A stretch of DNA of 47,591 nucleotides, taken from Mycogone perniciosa (taxonomy: Eukaryota; Ascomycota; Sordariomycetes; Hypocreales; Hypocreaceae). The notes below the pieces were generated by a model. It did not search any database, had not been told where the DNA came from, and was given only the letters and a program-made list of their open reading frames with translations. The stretch is from the NCBI GenBank assembly GCA_025331125.1, contig JAOALB010000256.1, positions 1 through 47,591 of the forward strand, written 5' to 3'. Below are positions 21,625 through 32,733 of the stretch, piece after piece (the stretch's first letter is position 1; every line of letters starts with the position of its first letter). Both the position numbers and the translations under genes were made by a program.

Positions 21625-23740
21625 ATACCCCCCCTCTTTATCGCGCTATTGGGCCGCAAATAGCTATATTACTTATATAAATCGAAATTCCAGGTAATCT
21701 ATTTTAATACTTTTAATATAAAGGTAAATAAGGCGAATTGTATAGTTTTTAATATTAATAATATATAGTTTAGTTATAGGCTTTAGCGCAGTATAGTTTT
21801 CGGTTAGCGCTTTATAGGTATTAGTTTCTTTTTAGCTATTTCCTTTTTTTCTTTTTTTATAATTCCTTTTAATACTTATTATAGTAGGCTTAGCTTTTTT
21901 AGGATTTTTTTATAAAAGTTTTATATTACCTTTTTTTAACTTTATAAGTCTTTGGCTTATTATTATATAGCAGTATAGTATTTTTATTTAATAAAGTAAT
22001 AAAATCTATTATTATTATAATAATCTAAAAGCGCTTTAAACTTTTATTTCTTTTATACTTTATTTATATTATCTTCTTTTTCTAGTATTTTACTTTAAAT
22101 ATTCCTTAACTTAACTTTATTAATTATCCTTTACTTAAAATACCGTAAAGTAGCTGTCTTAGGTTATAGGAGGGAGTTATATAAAACTAGGAAAATCTTT
22201 ATACCTTTTAGCAGGCCGATAGCGCAGGCTTATAGGTATACTTTTCTTATTATATAAGGCCTTACTTATTTATTATTTAGCTTTTTTATTAGCTAGTTAG
22301 TCTTTATATTTTATATATTAATAAAGACTTTTTACTTAATAGTATAGATTAATAATAGCTTTCTTTACGCGTTTGCGTTTTCCTTTATATTTTTTTCTTA
22401 AGGCTTCAATAAGGGCTTTTAGCTGTATAATAATCCATTTTAATTGCTTAGTAATAGTATTAGCGCGGAAGAACTTTCTTTTCTTTACTGTAGAGATGTT
22501 TAGCAGGCAGGGCTATAAAGGCTTTATCCTTAAATAAGGGTTAAAACTATAATTAGCGAAAAACAGCAATACGCCTATAGTTTTAAAAATTATATTATTT
22601 ACAGTAAATTCAGCCAATAAAAGCTAGTAAGCCCAATTATTTTTATAAAAGTTAAGAAAAGCTTATAGGTATTGTTTTATATTTATATTAATTGTTTTAA
22701 TTTAGCTCTTAGTTTTAAAGTAAAAGGCTAATAACTGTTTTAATATAACTCTTAATTGCTTTAAAAGTTATTTTTAAAATTTTAATATAAACTATATACT
22801 GCAGTTTAATATAATATTATTAAATATATTATAAAGGCAGTAAGTTTTATTAATAAATATATTAGCTAACTCCTCTACTAATAGTAAAGTAATAGGTATA
22901 AAATAATATATTTTTATAAAATAATAAATTACTATTAGTAAATGCTTATAAGTAATATTATAGTAGTAGGATTTAAGCAGTAGTATAATATAGTCGATAG
23001 AGATATTTAACTATATATAAAATAGGATTAGTAATAGTTAAAAAAAGCTTTATAATAAAAATTATAAGGCCTTTATTTTAATGTATAGTTTATAGGCTTA
23101 TATAAATACTTTAATATCTTTTAAGATTTATAGCTATTAATATATTTAGCTAATAAAGTTTAAAGTTTTAAACCTGCCTAGGTATTTAGCTAGGCCATTT
23201 AAATGGTTTTGTAATAGGATTTATATATAAAGCCTATTATTAAAGGGAATAAAAAGCTGCTTTTAATAGTAAATTCTATTATTTATTATTTAGCAGTTAT
23301 TTATTGTAATTTAGAGTTTTCTGTAAAGCTATTTTGGCTATTAGCGGATATTAGGGTTTTAGAGCGCAGTTACTATTTCTCCCGCTATAGTATTTCATTT
23401 ATATACTGCTGCAATTAAGTTATTAATTAGTTTATCTTTTACTGGTATTATTATAGCTATAAAGGCGGCCTTTATAGATAGTTTAATATTTAATAAGACT
23501 TTTTCCTAGAATATCGCTTAAGCTTTAAGGCTGAAAGAACTCTGCAGGAGGATAGTATATTGCTTATTTTTAATTTAGTTATTAAAGGGGTTTAATTTTG
23601 CAGGCCTATTTTCTACATTTTCTACATTTTGCCTTAAAGTATTCGGCTTTATAGCTTTAAAGCCAGGTTAATAGATAATATAAAAGTTAAAGCTAAAGAG
23701 GAATTTAGATTATTAGATTTACTGTTAATTTAAGGCTTTT

Positions 23741-24060
23741 ATTAAAGTAAAGTATTTAAGGTTTTTATAGTCTATAATAATATTAAACTTTTATAAGCTT
23801 TATAATTTTAAGCGCTATTCCTTTATTGCTTTAATAATAGTTAAAAGCTTTTTATTATAAATTTTATAGTTATATTTTTAAGTATTATACTTTATAGAAA
23901 AGAATATAATAGGGTATAGAATGCCCTTTTTATTATACTATAATAGGATACTGCCTAATATTTAATTAAAGGCATTAATTTTAAAGACTATTTATTTATT
24001 ATAGTTAAAGAAGGCTAAAACTAAAGCTGATTTAAAGGTATATTTAATTAAGTTAAAGGC
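23741..24060 (-). pseudogene. el2 RNase H relic (absent from el1)
   Basis: The minus-strand frame resembles ...VETDASDYVLGGVLSQ...LHPVAFFSKK..PAE.NYEIYDKELLAIIKA..EWR..., with Asp and Glu mutated and several stops. This is the core of a Ty3/gypsy RNase H. The piece lies between two copies of AAGGCTTTT (23732 and 24056); el1 has only one copy and no intervening DNA. Confidence 0.65.
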
Positions 24061-24379
24061 TTTTTACTATTTCTCTCTTTAAATATATAATTAATCTTTT
24101 TTTAAAAGTTTATTTAATAGTGCAGCTATTTTAAAATATCTTTAAATAAAATGGTAATAGAAATTTGCAAAGCTAAAGAACTTTTATAGGTCTTTTACTC
24201 TTTTAAGTAATTGCTAGTTTAATATAGCTTTAATTTTCTTAAAATTTATTTCCAGTCCCATTAAAGTAATAATTAAGCTAAAGTATTTTATCTTTATTAT
24301 TTTAAACTTATATATAATAATATTAATTTAAAAGCTAGTGTTTTAAAGGCAGGCTATTATTTTATAAATATATTTTACT

Positions 24380-24640
24380 GCTTTTTTTAATATAATAAAT
24401 ATATAAAGATATTATTAAAGTATATTATATAAATATAGTTAAAAAGGTTATAGAGAGTATAGTTAATATAGTATTAGAATATAATAGGTATATTATAAAG
24501 GCTAAAAGGTATAATTAATATTTTAAAGAGGCTGAACTTTATAATAAACGCTATTTTCTATATATCCCCTTTAGCGATATAAAGGTTATTAAACGCAGCG
24601 ATAATATTAAGTTTTATATATACTTTTATATAGTTTAAAG
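24380..24640 (-). pseudogene. el2 reverse transcriptase relic
   Basis: Minus-strand reading gives D-K-L-N-I-I-A-A-F-N-N-L-Y-I-A-K-G-D near 24,570-24,625, and the mutated Y-x-N-N catalytic box near 24,405-24,430. The same relic is in el1 at 11,800-12,060. Catalytic Asp are lost. Confidence 0.75.
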
Positions 24641-27600
24641 CATTAAAGGTTTCCTGGATTAATAGCAGTAAATACTGATTTTTAATAGTAATATTATTTA
24701 ACTTTTAGTAATTTTAATAGATATAGACGCTGCCTTTTAGTTTTACGGCTAAAAAAAAGGGAGCAGTGCATTATACTTGCAATTTGCGGATAAATCTTTT
24801 CGCTAAATTATTATTTAATTATTTTTTTATTATCTGCAATTTATTAAATAAGAATAGCTTGTTCTTTTAATATAGCAGGTTCTCTTTTAGCAGTATTTTA
24901 ATTTTATAGTTTTAGGCCTATTATAAAGGAAGTTTATTTATTATTTTTAGCAGGAAAGTATTATATAAATTATATAGTTAAAATAGTAGTTTTCTTAAGA
25001 TATTTAATTTATTAAATTTAAGTTTTCCTGCTATAAATTTCTTAATATTAGCAGCTATAATCCTTTTTAGTTATATTAAAGAATAGTATTTATTAATAAA
25101 ATTATATATTTCTTTAAATAATATTATTTTTATTTTAATATAACCTTTTTATTTTATAAATATTTATTAGAAAAGCTTATTTAAAAGCTTTAATAAAGTA
25201 ATAAATATTAGTGTTTTAATTTTAATAGTTTAGTTAATCTCTTTTTAGGTTACTTTTATTGCGCAAATATATAATTATTAACAGAAAGTAATAAAGTTTA
25301 TAGCTACTATTATTTATATATCTGGTATATTTAAGTATACCTTTTAATTTTAAAGTTTAGTTTAGTTTTATAAAAGTAATATATTAAAAAGTAATAGTAA
25401 TAGCTTTAATAAAGGTTTCCTTTTTTACTATTAACTATAGATTATAAAAGCAGGTAATAGCTTTATATATATTTAATTTAAGATTATTCATACTTATATT
25501 TCTTTATTATTAATTTTATTATACTTATAGGTTATATAGTAATTTTAGTTTAATGTTAAGGTTTATAAAATATACAGTTTAAAGGCCTTTTCTTTAATTA
25601 GGTTATAGTTTATTTCTTTTAAAGTATTTTTAATTAATAATTACTGGTATAGTATAGTTTTTTATCTGGTTAAGTTAGGCTTTACTTTATTTAAAGTGTT
25701 TTTAACTGTTAATTGCTAGTAATATACTTTTTATATTAGCTTTAGTAAAATTATTTTTTATTTTAACTGTTATTAAAACCTATATAAAGCCTATTATACT
25801 TTTTAAAAGATAATAGTTATAATAGTAATAAGATTTAAAAGTAATAATTAACTCCTTTTAGTTAATATTAAAGTTATATTCTTTTAGTAATAAAAGGCTA
25901 AAGATTATAAATATATTATTAAAAATATTTATAAAAAAAAAAGGTAAAGTTTTTTATAAAAGCTAATTATAGTTTATATAATAAAAAAGTTTAAAATTTT
26001 ATTAGCTATACTTTTATTAATAAATAAAAGATTTTTAATAAATAGTAGTTATTAAATAATAATATTAAATTATTTAATAAAAGCGCAGTTAATAAAAGCT
26101 TAAAGTATATAGCTATTATTTATTAAAGCTTTTATATTAATATAAATATTATATATAAAGAATAGTATAGTTTATATTAAAAAGGATTTATTATTTATTA
26201 ATTTAAATTTAAAACGTTTTTAATTAAAAAGATAATAGTAAATTTATTTTAAAATAATAGTTTTATTTATAGTTAACTTTTATTTATAATTTTTAGTAAA
26301 AGTTAATTCTTTCTTTAATTTGCAATTTAAGTTTAGGTTTTTAATAGGTAAGGTTAATTAAATTAAAGTAGATTAAAAGTTAATAAAGTAGCGCTATTAT
26401 TATTATTTTTATTAATATTTAAAGAGGGTATATTATTTAAAGTTTAGATTTATAAGTTATTTAAGCATTATAGGTAATATTAGCGCGCTATTAAAGTTTA
26501 ATTATTATACTTTACTAGGCTGTTTTATTATTAGCTTTAAAGTACGATTAAGTTAAAGTATAGCTAGTATAGTTAAATTTAGCGATTTTAATTTTATATT
26601 TAGTATAGATTGCTTTAATATATATTAAACTGCTTTTTTTTATTATATTTATTAAAGCTATAGTTTATTTTTTTACAGTAAAAGTAAAGTCCTTTAATAA
26701 TATAGTTTTTATAAAAGATTTAAAGGTAAAGTAGCAGGGTATATATAGTATTTAGCTATATTAGGTTATTAGCTAACGTTAAGGCAGCGCCTTAATTATT
26801 TTATTGGTATTAGTAATATTACTATTAATATTAATACTACTATTATTAATAGTTTTATTAATATTAGCCTATTTAAGCAGTGTAAAGGGTATTATAGTAA
26901 ACGCCATTTTAAAGCTTATTATAGATAATTTAATAAAGTTAATACTATTTAATAATGTTAAATATATTTAACTTAATTATTTAAGTTGTTATAATATTAG
27001 TAAACTTTTAAAAGACCTTTATCTTTAAAGCTTTTATTATCTGCTTAGCAGTTTTACTGCATTTACTGCCTAATATAAATAACTCTGCTATAAAGTTTTA
27101 AAAAGGCTTATTTAATATATATAAGTTATTAAAAGACTATAATGCCTTTTAAGAAAAGTTAATTGTTTATATTATTTATTAAAATTAATAAAAAGTACTA
27201 TATTAATTTTTTAATACTATTAAGCAGGGTTATTAAAACTTTTAATAATAGTATTAAAGTTTCTTTATTGCAGTTAATATATATTTCCTTTTAAAAGACC
27301 TATAATATATAAAATCTTTTTAAATTTAATTAAAAAAATTAATGAATTGCCTATAAAGGTAATACTAATCTAGGACTATTAGTTAATATATTTTTATTAA
27401 TATTTAGTAATATTTCTCTATTTATTATTAAATTATTTAAAGTTTTTAATTTAATAGTAGTTAAATAAATTATTATTTTAAGGCTTAATAGTAAAGCTAT
27501 ATTTAAAGCTTTAACCTAAGCTTTAATTTATACTTTAAAGTTTTAATTTTTAGCTGCCTACTTTAAAACTTTTTATTTAAAAGTTTATTTTTATTTTTTT

Positions 27601-27988
27601 TATTAAGCTAGGCCTTTTTTAATTATTTAGCTAAAAAGATAGAATTAGCGATAAAAATTGTTATCTTTAATAATTGCGTTTATTAAATGTATATAGTTGC
27701 TATTAACGCTAGATTTTTATAAGGTTTTCAAAAAAAAAGGGAAAAGCATAAACTTTATAGCTAAAACTATAATCTATTAGGCTAGGTTAGGCTGCGGGGT
27801 AAGGTTTAAGGCATCTATATTTATCTCGCTTATAATTTGTTTCCTATAGATATAAGGTTTAAAGGATAAAGGCTAGGCTATAGAGGCGTTATTATAAGTT
27901 TGGGAATAGAGGGGGATTTAAGGGGAATTCGTAATCGGTTAGGTATATACCTCGCGACGGCGCAGCCAAGTTAAAGGACGGCATAAAC

Positions 27989-28160
27989 TATTACAGCATA
28001 AAAAGGCAGGTTAAGGCAAATATTATTATTATGCCATGGAGAGCGAGAAAGCCTTAAGGCTCTACGGAAAGCTATAGCTAGGAACGCGTTAGGGCCTGGT
28101 TACGTGACCGGGGCTCACGTAACAGGGCGTCAACATAGCGTTACGGTCAGTGCCGTAACA
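27989..28160 (-). repeat. el2 5' LTR (172 bp)
   Basis: Best-preserved LTR of the family, ending TCAGTGCCGTAACA at 28160. Its reverse complement starts TGTTACGGCACTGACC. The inner side on the minus strand starts GTTTATGCCGTCC. Confidence 0.9.
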
Positions 28161-29460
28161 ATTATATAATAGCTAATTTATTTATATATTTTATAAGTTA
28201 ATATCTTTTTTATTTAATCTTTAATATTTATTTTAGTATTATTCCTTTAAGTTATTATTTGAAAGCTTTTTATTTAATTTATTAATTTTTTTTAAAAGTA
28301 TTATTAAAAATATTTAACTTTAATAAATAGTTTATTATATAATTAAATAATAGTCTTTAACTTATTTTTTTAAAACTTTTAATATGTTTTTAATTAATTA
28401 ATTATTAAATTTTATAAAAAGAAGTTTTTATCTTTTTAAATTAATTTTAATTATTAATTATATTACCTTTTTTACTTTTTTAATTTTAATTTTTATTAAA
28501 CTATAATAATATTTATTTATTGTAATATGTTTTATTAATTAAATAGCTTTTAATGTTTTTTTTTAAATTATTATTATTCTTTATTAATTTTCTTTATTCT
28601 AGTTTAAAAGGTAATTGTATATATTTAATAAATTAATCTTAATAACGTTATAAAATTAAATAGTTAATAACTTTTTTAAAGTTTAAAAAGGCTATATTTT
28701 ACTTTTGTATTAACTATGATTTTTTAATTGTTTAATCAAATTATTAAATGTTTATTATCTTTAAATAACTATAAAGTTAATTAATATTAAGATTTTATTT
28801 AATTTAATATAAACCTTTTTCCTAGTTTATAGTAGCTTTATAAATAATCTATTTATTAAATAAATAGATTTTTCTTTTAAAAATAATATTAAAAGGTTAA
28901 TAAAATATAATCATAAATAAAGGTATATACTTTATTTATATTATAAGTTTATTTTTTATACTTTATATTTATCTTTTTTTTATAATAATAGTTTAATTTT
29001 AGCCTATATATTTTATTAGTTTTAAAGTTATATAGTTATTAATAGTATTATTCAAGCTTAATATATTAAATTTAACTAGTTTATTTATTAATATTACAAT
29101 TTAATTAAATAAATTAATAGCCTTTTATAATATAAATAGTATATTATTTTTAATCTTAATTAATTAATTATTTTAATCCTCTTTACTATTAAAGATAATA
29201 TTAATCTTTTTAAATATTATAGCTATAGTTATACTATTATATTATATTATAGAAAGGTAGGTTATATATTTAAAGTTTTAAATAATAAAAGTTATTATAA
29301 TTACTTTTAATATTTTTAAAAATAAAAGAAAATATTTATCTTTTATATCTATAATTAACAGTTATTTTACTTTATAAGTATTAAATAGCATTTAAATTCT
29401 ATTTATATTTATCCCTGCTGCTATTATTATTAAAACTATAATGCTCTATTACTAATAGTT
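28161..29460 (+). mobile_element. AT-rich continuation after el2, probably el3 right part
   Basis: It begins with the second copy of the el2 target ATTAT, so it must be the right flank of the pre-insertion site in el3. It is heavily AT-rich with no recognisable pol motif by eye and no LTR at its right edge, so el3 appears truncated where normal-composition DNA resumes at about 29450. Confidence 0.5.
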
Positions 29461-29485
29461 TCCTAGCCAGCCAATTTATAGTGCT

Positions 29486-29508
29486 AGAAGAACGCGACGC
29501 GTTCTTCT
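29486..29508. repeat. Perfect 11-bp-arm palindrome
   Basis: AGAAGAACGCG, one A, then CGCGTTCTTCT. It sits at the edge where AT-rich repeat DNA gives way to the genic island. It could be the end of a small inverted-repeat element or a protein site; no partner was found. Confidence 0.75.
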
Positions 29509-29602
29509 TAGCCGCTCTCTTAGACCCTCTTAGTATTCCTATAAGCAATATCCTTCGCGTTTCCTTCTGCCGCTAATCTTTCCACCAATCCACGCTATCT
29601 GA

Positions 29603-30209
29603 CAGCATCATCTAGTGCATTTGGCGACACGGATATGGGCCAAAAGAGAGGGGCTGGTCACTATAGCATTGCAATATGCCATACGCCATCTGGAAACCTC
29701 ATTTCATGAACAAGACACCTGGGACAGACACTTCGAAAGAGAATATGTGCGGCATTCAATCAAGGCTCTCGAAGCAAGCGAAACGAGGAACATTCGGGAG
29801 AAGCCCGCTCTACTCCTTTACGTTGGCTCTTCTTTAATGAGAGATCTGAAGTCCACCGATGCCATGAAATATTTTGAGCTATGCCGAGGCACATTATTCG
29901 AAAGCCACCCCTTTCTAATCGATGTGGAAACGCAAATTGAAAAGGTACACATGATAGAATCCCGACCCGAAGAGGCAGTATATTTGCTGAAGCCTATCAC
30001 TGAAAGTCTCAAAGACACTTTCGCATTGGTTGAGAGCAACTGGACGACGCGAAAAATCGGTTCGGCTCCTTGAACATAATAAATCACATACAAAGAGCCT
30101 ATCGGAGAGTAACTCTATTCGTGTAAATCTCCAGGCTGATCTTGCAAATGGCTACCTAATCTATTGGATGGTCGGATCAAAGAGTCAATTGACATGTTCA
30201 AGCATATAA
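29603..30209 (+). pseudogene. Frameshifted remnant of a TPR-type NLR (STAND) protein
   Basis: After a TGA at 29600-29602 the frame reads H-L-V-H-L-A-T-R-I-W, then a helical stretch with YAIRHLETSF and YVRHSIKALE. This is the pattern that links the NTPase module to tetratricopeptide repeats in fungal NLR-like proteins. A second helical hairpin follows (LLLYVGSSLMR...AMKYFELC). The frame ends at 30073, but the +1 frame continues from about 30051 with V-R-L-L-E-H and N-L-Q-A-D-L-A-N-G-Y to TAA at 30209, again TPR-like. One base change near 30,030-30,055 therefore broke it. There is no in-frame ATG at the start (the first candidate is GTG at 29615), and the NTPase part is missing. Fungal NLRs serve in non-self recognition; this one is dead. 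Identification is by eye. Confidence 0.6.
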
Positions 30210-30470
30210 CAAGGGCTACCTTTTTATAAATCCTTTGTTTAAATATGTATATAATTTTGCTTTTTTGAATACATAGTTTAATTAGGTTGATTATATAATA
30301 AGTATAAATATTGGAAAATAAAATATATAAAAGATACAAAGTAGTTTAAAGTATTCGTAATAAGTAAAAGGCCTTATATATAAAGTTTTAAATACTGGTA
30401 TAATAATAAATTAAACTGAAATTATAAATTTTATTAAAATAAGTCAATATTAAAGGGTAATAAAGAAGGC
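30210..30470. other. Small AT-rich patch, no gene
   Basis: About 260 bases of TpA-rich sequence like the large AT blocks, lying between two decayed genes. It is probably a small relic of mutated repeat DNA that replaced the end of the NLR remnant. Confidence 0.5.
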
Positions 30471-30590
30471 AGGTAATGACTGCTGAAGGTCAATTGTGTT
30501 GTGCATCGCATTGCATTTTATATGCAACATTCTTCACTGGCGCGGGGTTTGCTCCAATACGACAAACTCTGTTGGTATACGATACAACAG

Positions 30591-30606
30591 TACGAAGTAC
30601 TTCGTA
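30591..30606. repeat. 16-bp perfect palindrome TACGAAGTACTTCGTA
   Basis: A perfect 8+8 inverted repeat in normal-composition DNA just upstream of the decayed cysteine-rich frame. Role unknown. Confidence 0.7.
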
Positions 30607-30669
30607 GGACCTTATAAACCGGCAGCGGCATGTCCTTCTTGTCGAAGTGGCTCAAGAGCTGGCTCAAGA

Positions 30670-31146
30670 GCTGGTCTAGATTGTGGTGGACTCGAAGGCT
30701 GCCTTTCACGAGTAGACCCGCGCGAATGCGAGATTGCCTGCCGGAAACTACAACTGATGGCCGGCCCAACCGAGATATCGAAGCCCACCCAACCTGTCTC
30801 CGCGACTGACACGGAAACGAACCCTGGTAATCTGAGTGCTGCTACGTAGTCGACTTCTGCTACTGGAACTGGGAATAAATCCGAGTCCGGCACTACGGAA
30901 ACCGGTTCTACAACCAAATAGCCACTGCCGCCGAGGTTAACACCAAACCCTGCACTGCAGGGGACTGGAATGGCCGTCGGTCACGACCGCCTTCGACTGC
31001 GTCATAGAATACCTCACGGTGATCGGCACTGTCCAGGTCACGGGATCATTGAATTGCTATAACTACCCAAGGTACTCCGTATAACAGGGACTCTAAGCCG
31101 AGGTCAAACGTACACTTGCACGTTTGATGTATCGTATTCCGCATGA
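30670..31146 (+). pseudogene. Decayed gene for a cysteine-rich, Ser/Thr-linker protein
   Basis: The first frame has a Cys-rich block (L-D-C-G-G-L-E-G-C...R-E-C-E-I-A-C) and then a Thr/Ser/Gly-rich linker, with stops at 30847-30849 and near 30919. Reading on with frame changes gives P-C-T-A-G-D-W-N-G, then V-T-T-A-F-D-C-V-I-E-Y, G-S-L-N-C-Y-N-Y-P, and finally G-Q-T-Y-T-C-T-F before TGA at 31144-31146. The even spacing of Cys and Trp and the linker look like an extracellular two-domain protein. At least three lesions break it. The family is not recognised, and the start is not found. Confidence 0.4.
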
Positions 31147-32600
31147 AGACAGCTAATAATTGAACACACATGCTTCTATCTACATGGCCTCGCGCGAACA
31201 ATTGCTACACCTCAATCCAATCCTATCTTTGATGGCACATTGTCTGTGGGTGGTGAGATTGATACAAATTGCTCAGAATGTGATAGGGCCGGGTAAAGAT
31301 ACAGACATCCGTCCATCTCAAGCCATCCGCTTTTTGGCCAGCCACATATCCTCGGCTTTATTGCGAAGTACGTATTCAACCTTCCTGCATTGCATACTCC
31401 ATCGTATATGCAATCCTACTCCATACGTAGTACTGCAGCCTGCATTGCATCTATAAAAGTCGAGACTGCATCTTATTAACTGACTGGAAACCTCTCGTAT
31501 CCATAGTTTGGCTGCGGATGCTTTCCACACACGTTGGTACGCATAGCCCGAGGTCGCTGTAGCGGCTTGCTCAACAATATGTCCGATAATGCCTGCTGGA
31601 AGTAGCCGCACGGAGATACGAGTACATCACAAGCCCCCTCGCTTTCCAGCCAGCCACATATCCCCAGCATTAATCTGTATACGGAGTATTGGTGGCTTGG
31701 TATGTGTGACCTCGGGAGCAATGCCTACATGGCCCCTCCATCGATGAAGGCCACGGCTGACATAAGTGACTTGGCAAATGCAACAAGATGGACTGGTGAT
31801 GTAAAGTTGAGTTTGCGATGCAGTCCAGTTGAGGTAGGAAAGGATTGACGAATCGTGGCGGCCATTCGACCTGCTGAAGTGCAGGTAATCAGGAAGGTTT
31901 GCTGCATGTTTGCTGTGTCCACATTTCGCCACTCAAGACATTATACAGACCCTGTTAAATTGAAACATGACGAAGCCGCACGAGCATAACACAGCACAGA
32001 TAGGTGTGGCACGCCACGGCACGGGTGGAAGAAAACCCGAAACTGCCACGCGGGTCTAGCCGATGATAGTAGTACTATTGGCTGTTGACTGACAGGTTCT
32101 GCAATATTCACTGGATCGTAATTCGCAGTTAGGTCCGAGATTATGCAGTTCGTGTGGCCCACACCAGTGACTGATCTTGTAGATGAGCTGCATAAGCTAA
32201 CAGACTCTAAGCCTTACCAGTTTTAGAGATCCTGTAGCAATTATGCTACCGTTGATGTAAGCGAGTTATTACGGGGCATAGGTGCATGCATGGTGGCTCC
32301 CATGTCCCTTGATGCATCGCACAGCCCCGAGCACTCAATATCGGGGATGGTGACAACAGTATGACTATAGCAGGAGATGTATGAGTATTAACGATAAGTT
32401 GTCCAATAAGACCAGGCGAAGATGGTCGGAGGACTCGGGTGTTCGATGTTACGTCAGTGAATAGGGCAATAACTTGAGCGGAGAAGTCAGAGGAGACTAA
32501 TGTAATGGCGCATCTCAGGGTCACTCTTACGTGTCATTCAGTAGGTCCAACAAGTGATACGCCGAGAAACACACAATGAAGTACGCGCATCCACATATAC
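31147..32600. other. Normal-composition intergenic DNA, no gene seen
   Basis: Open frames here are short, overlap on both strands and show no motif. A repeated phrase CCAGCCACATATCC occurs at 31338 and 31650, and TACTCCGTATA (31075) recurs inverted as TATACGGAGTA (31678). Such TACTCCGTA words are common in some ascomycete genomes and do not by themselves mark a function. Confidence 0.5.
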
Positions 32601-32609
32601 ATGTGTGTG

Positions 32610-32617
32610 TATAAATA
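32610..32617 (+). promoter_or_regulatory. Probable TATA box of the Vps62-like gene
   Basis: TATAAATA follows a TG-repeat and lies 124 bases before the chosen ATG at 32734. The spacer is C/A-rich, like a fungal 5' leader, and ends in a pyrimidine tract plus TTCAG (32706-32720). That tract could alternatively be a 3' splice site of a leader intron. Confidence 0.5.
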
Positions 32618-32733
32618 CGTGGTGAGCTGCCGCATCCAAATCCCATTGTCATTAGCAAACACGACAGCCAACAGACTCCCAATCAGCTCTCAAACAGATC
32701 ATCTTTTTATCTTACTTCAGATCATTGTCCAAC

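Larger units (their letters stand above)
21453..28160 (-). mobile_element. el2: complete Ty3/gypsy retrotransposon nested in el3
   Basis: 6708 bp with 172-bp LTRs (21453-21624, 27989-28160) and a perfect five-base target duplication ATTAT (21448-21452 and 28161-28165). It is a sister of el1 with the same LTR, polypurine tract, orientation and gene order. It retains a 324-bp RNase H segment that el1 lacks. Pol relics are full of stops, so it is dead, although the 5' end near 27,800-28,160 is less mutated than the rest. Confidence 0.9.

Noticed and set aside
4394..29450. Possibility that the AT-rich blocks are mitochondrial DNA or a centromere with no gene history
   Set aside because: Ty3/gypsy protease, RT, RNase H, integrase and chromodomain relics, paired LTRs and target duplications explain the blocks. 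A centromeric or heterochromatic role on top of that remains possible.
29615..30073. 152-aa frame read as a complete gene
   Set aside because: It begins at GTG, not ATG. Similarity extends both upstream of that codon and beyond the stop in another frame, so it is annotated as a pseudogene.
32725..32733. Start of the Vps62-like gene at 32725
   Set aside because: That codon is TTG. The first ATG in frame is at 32734 with a good context.
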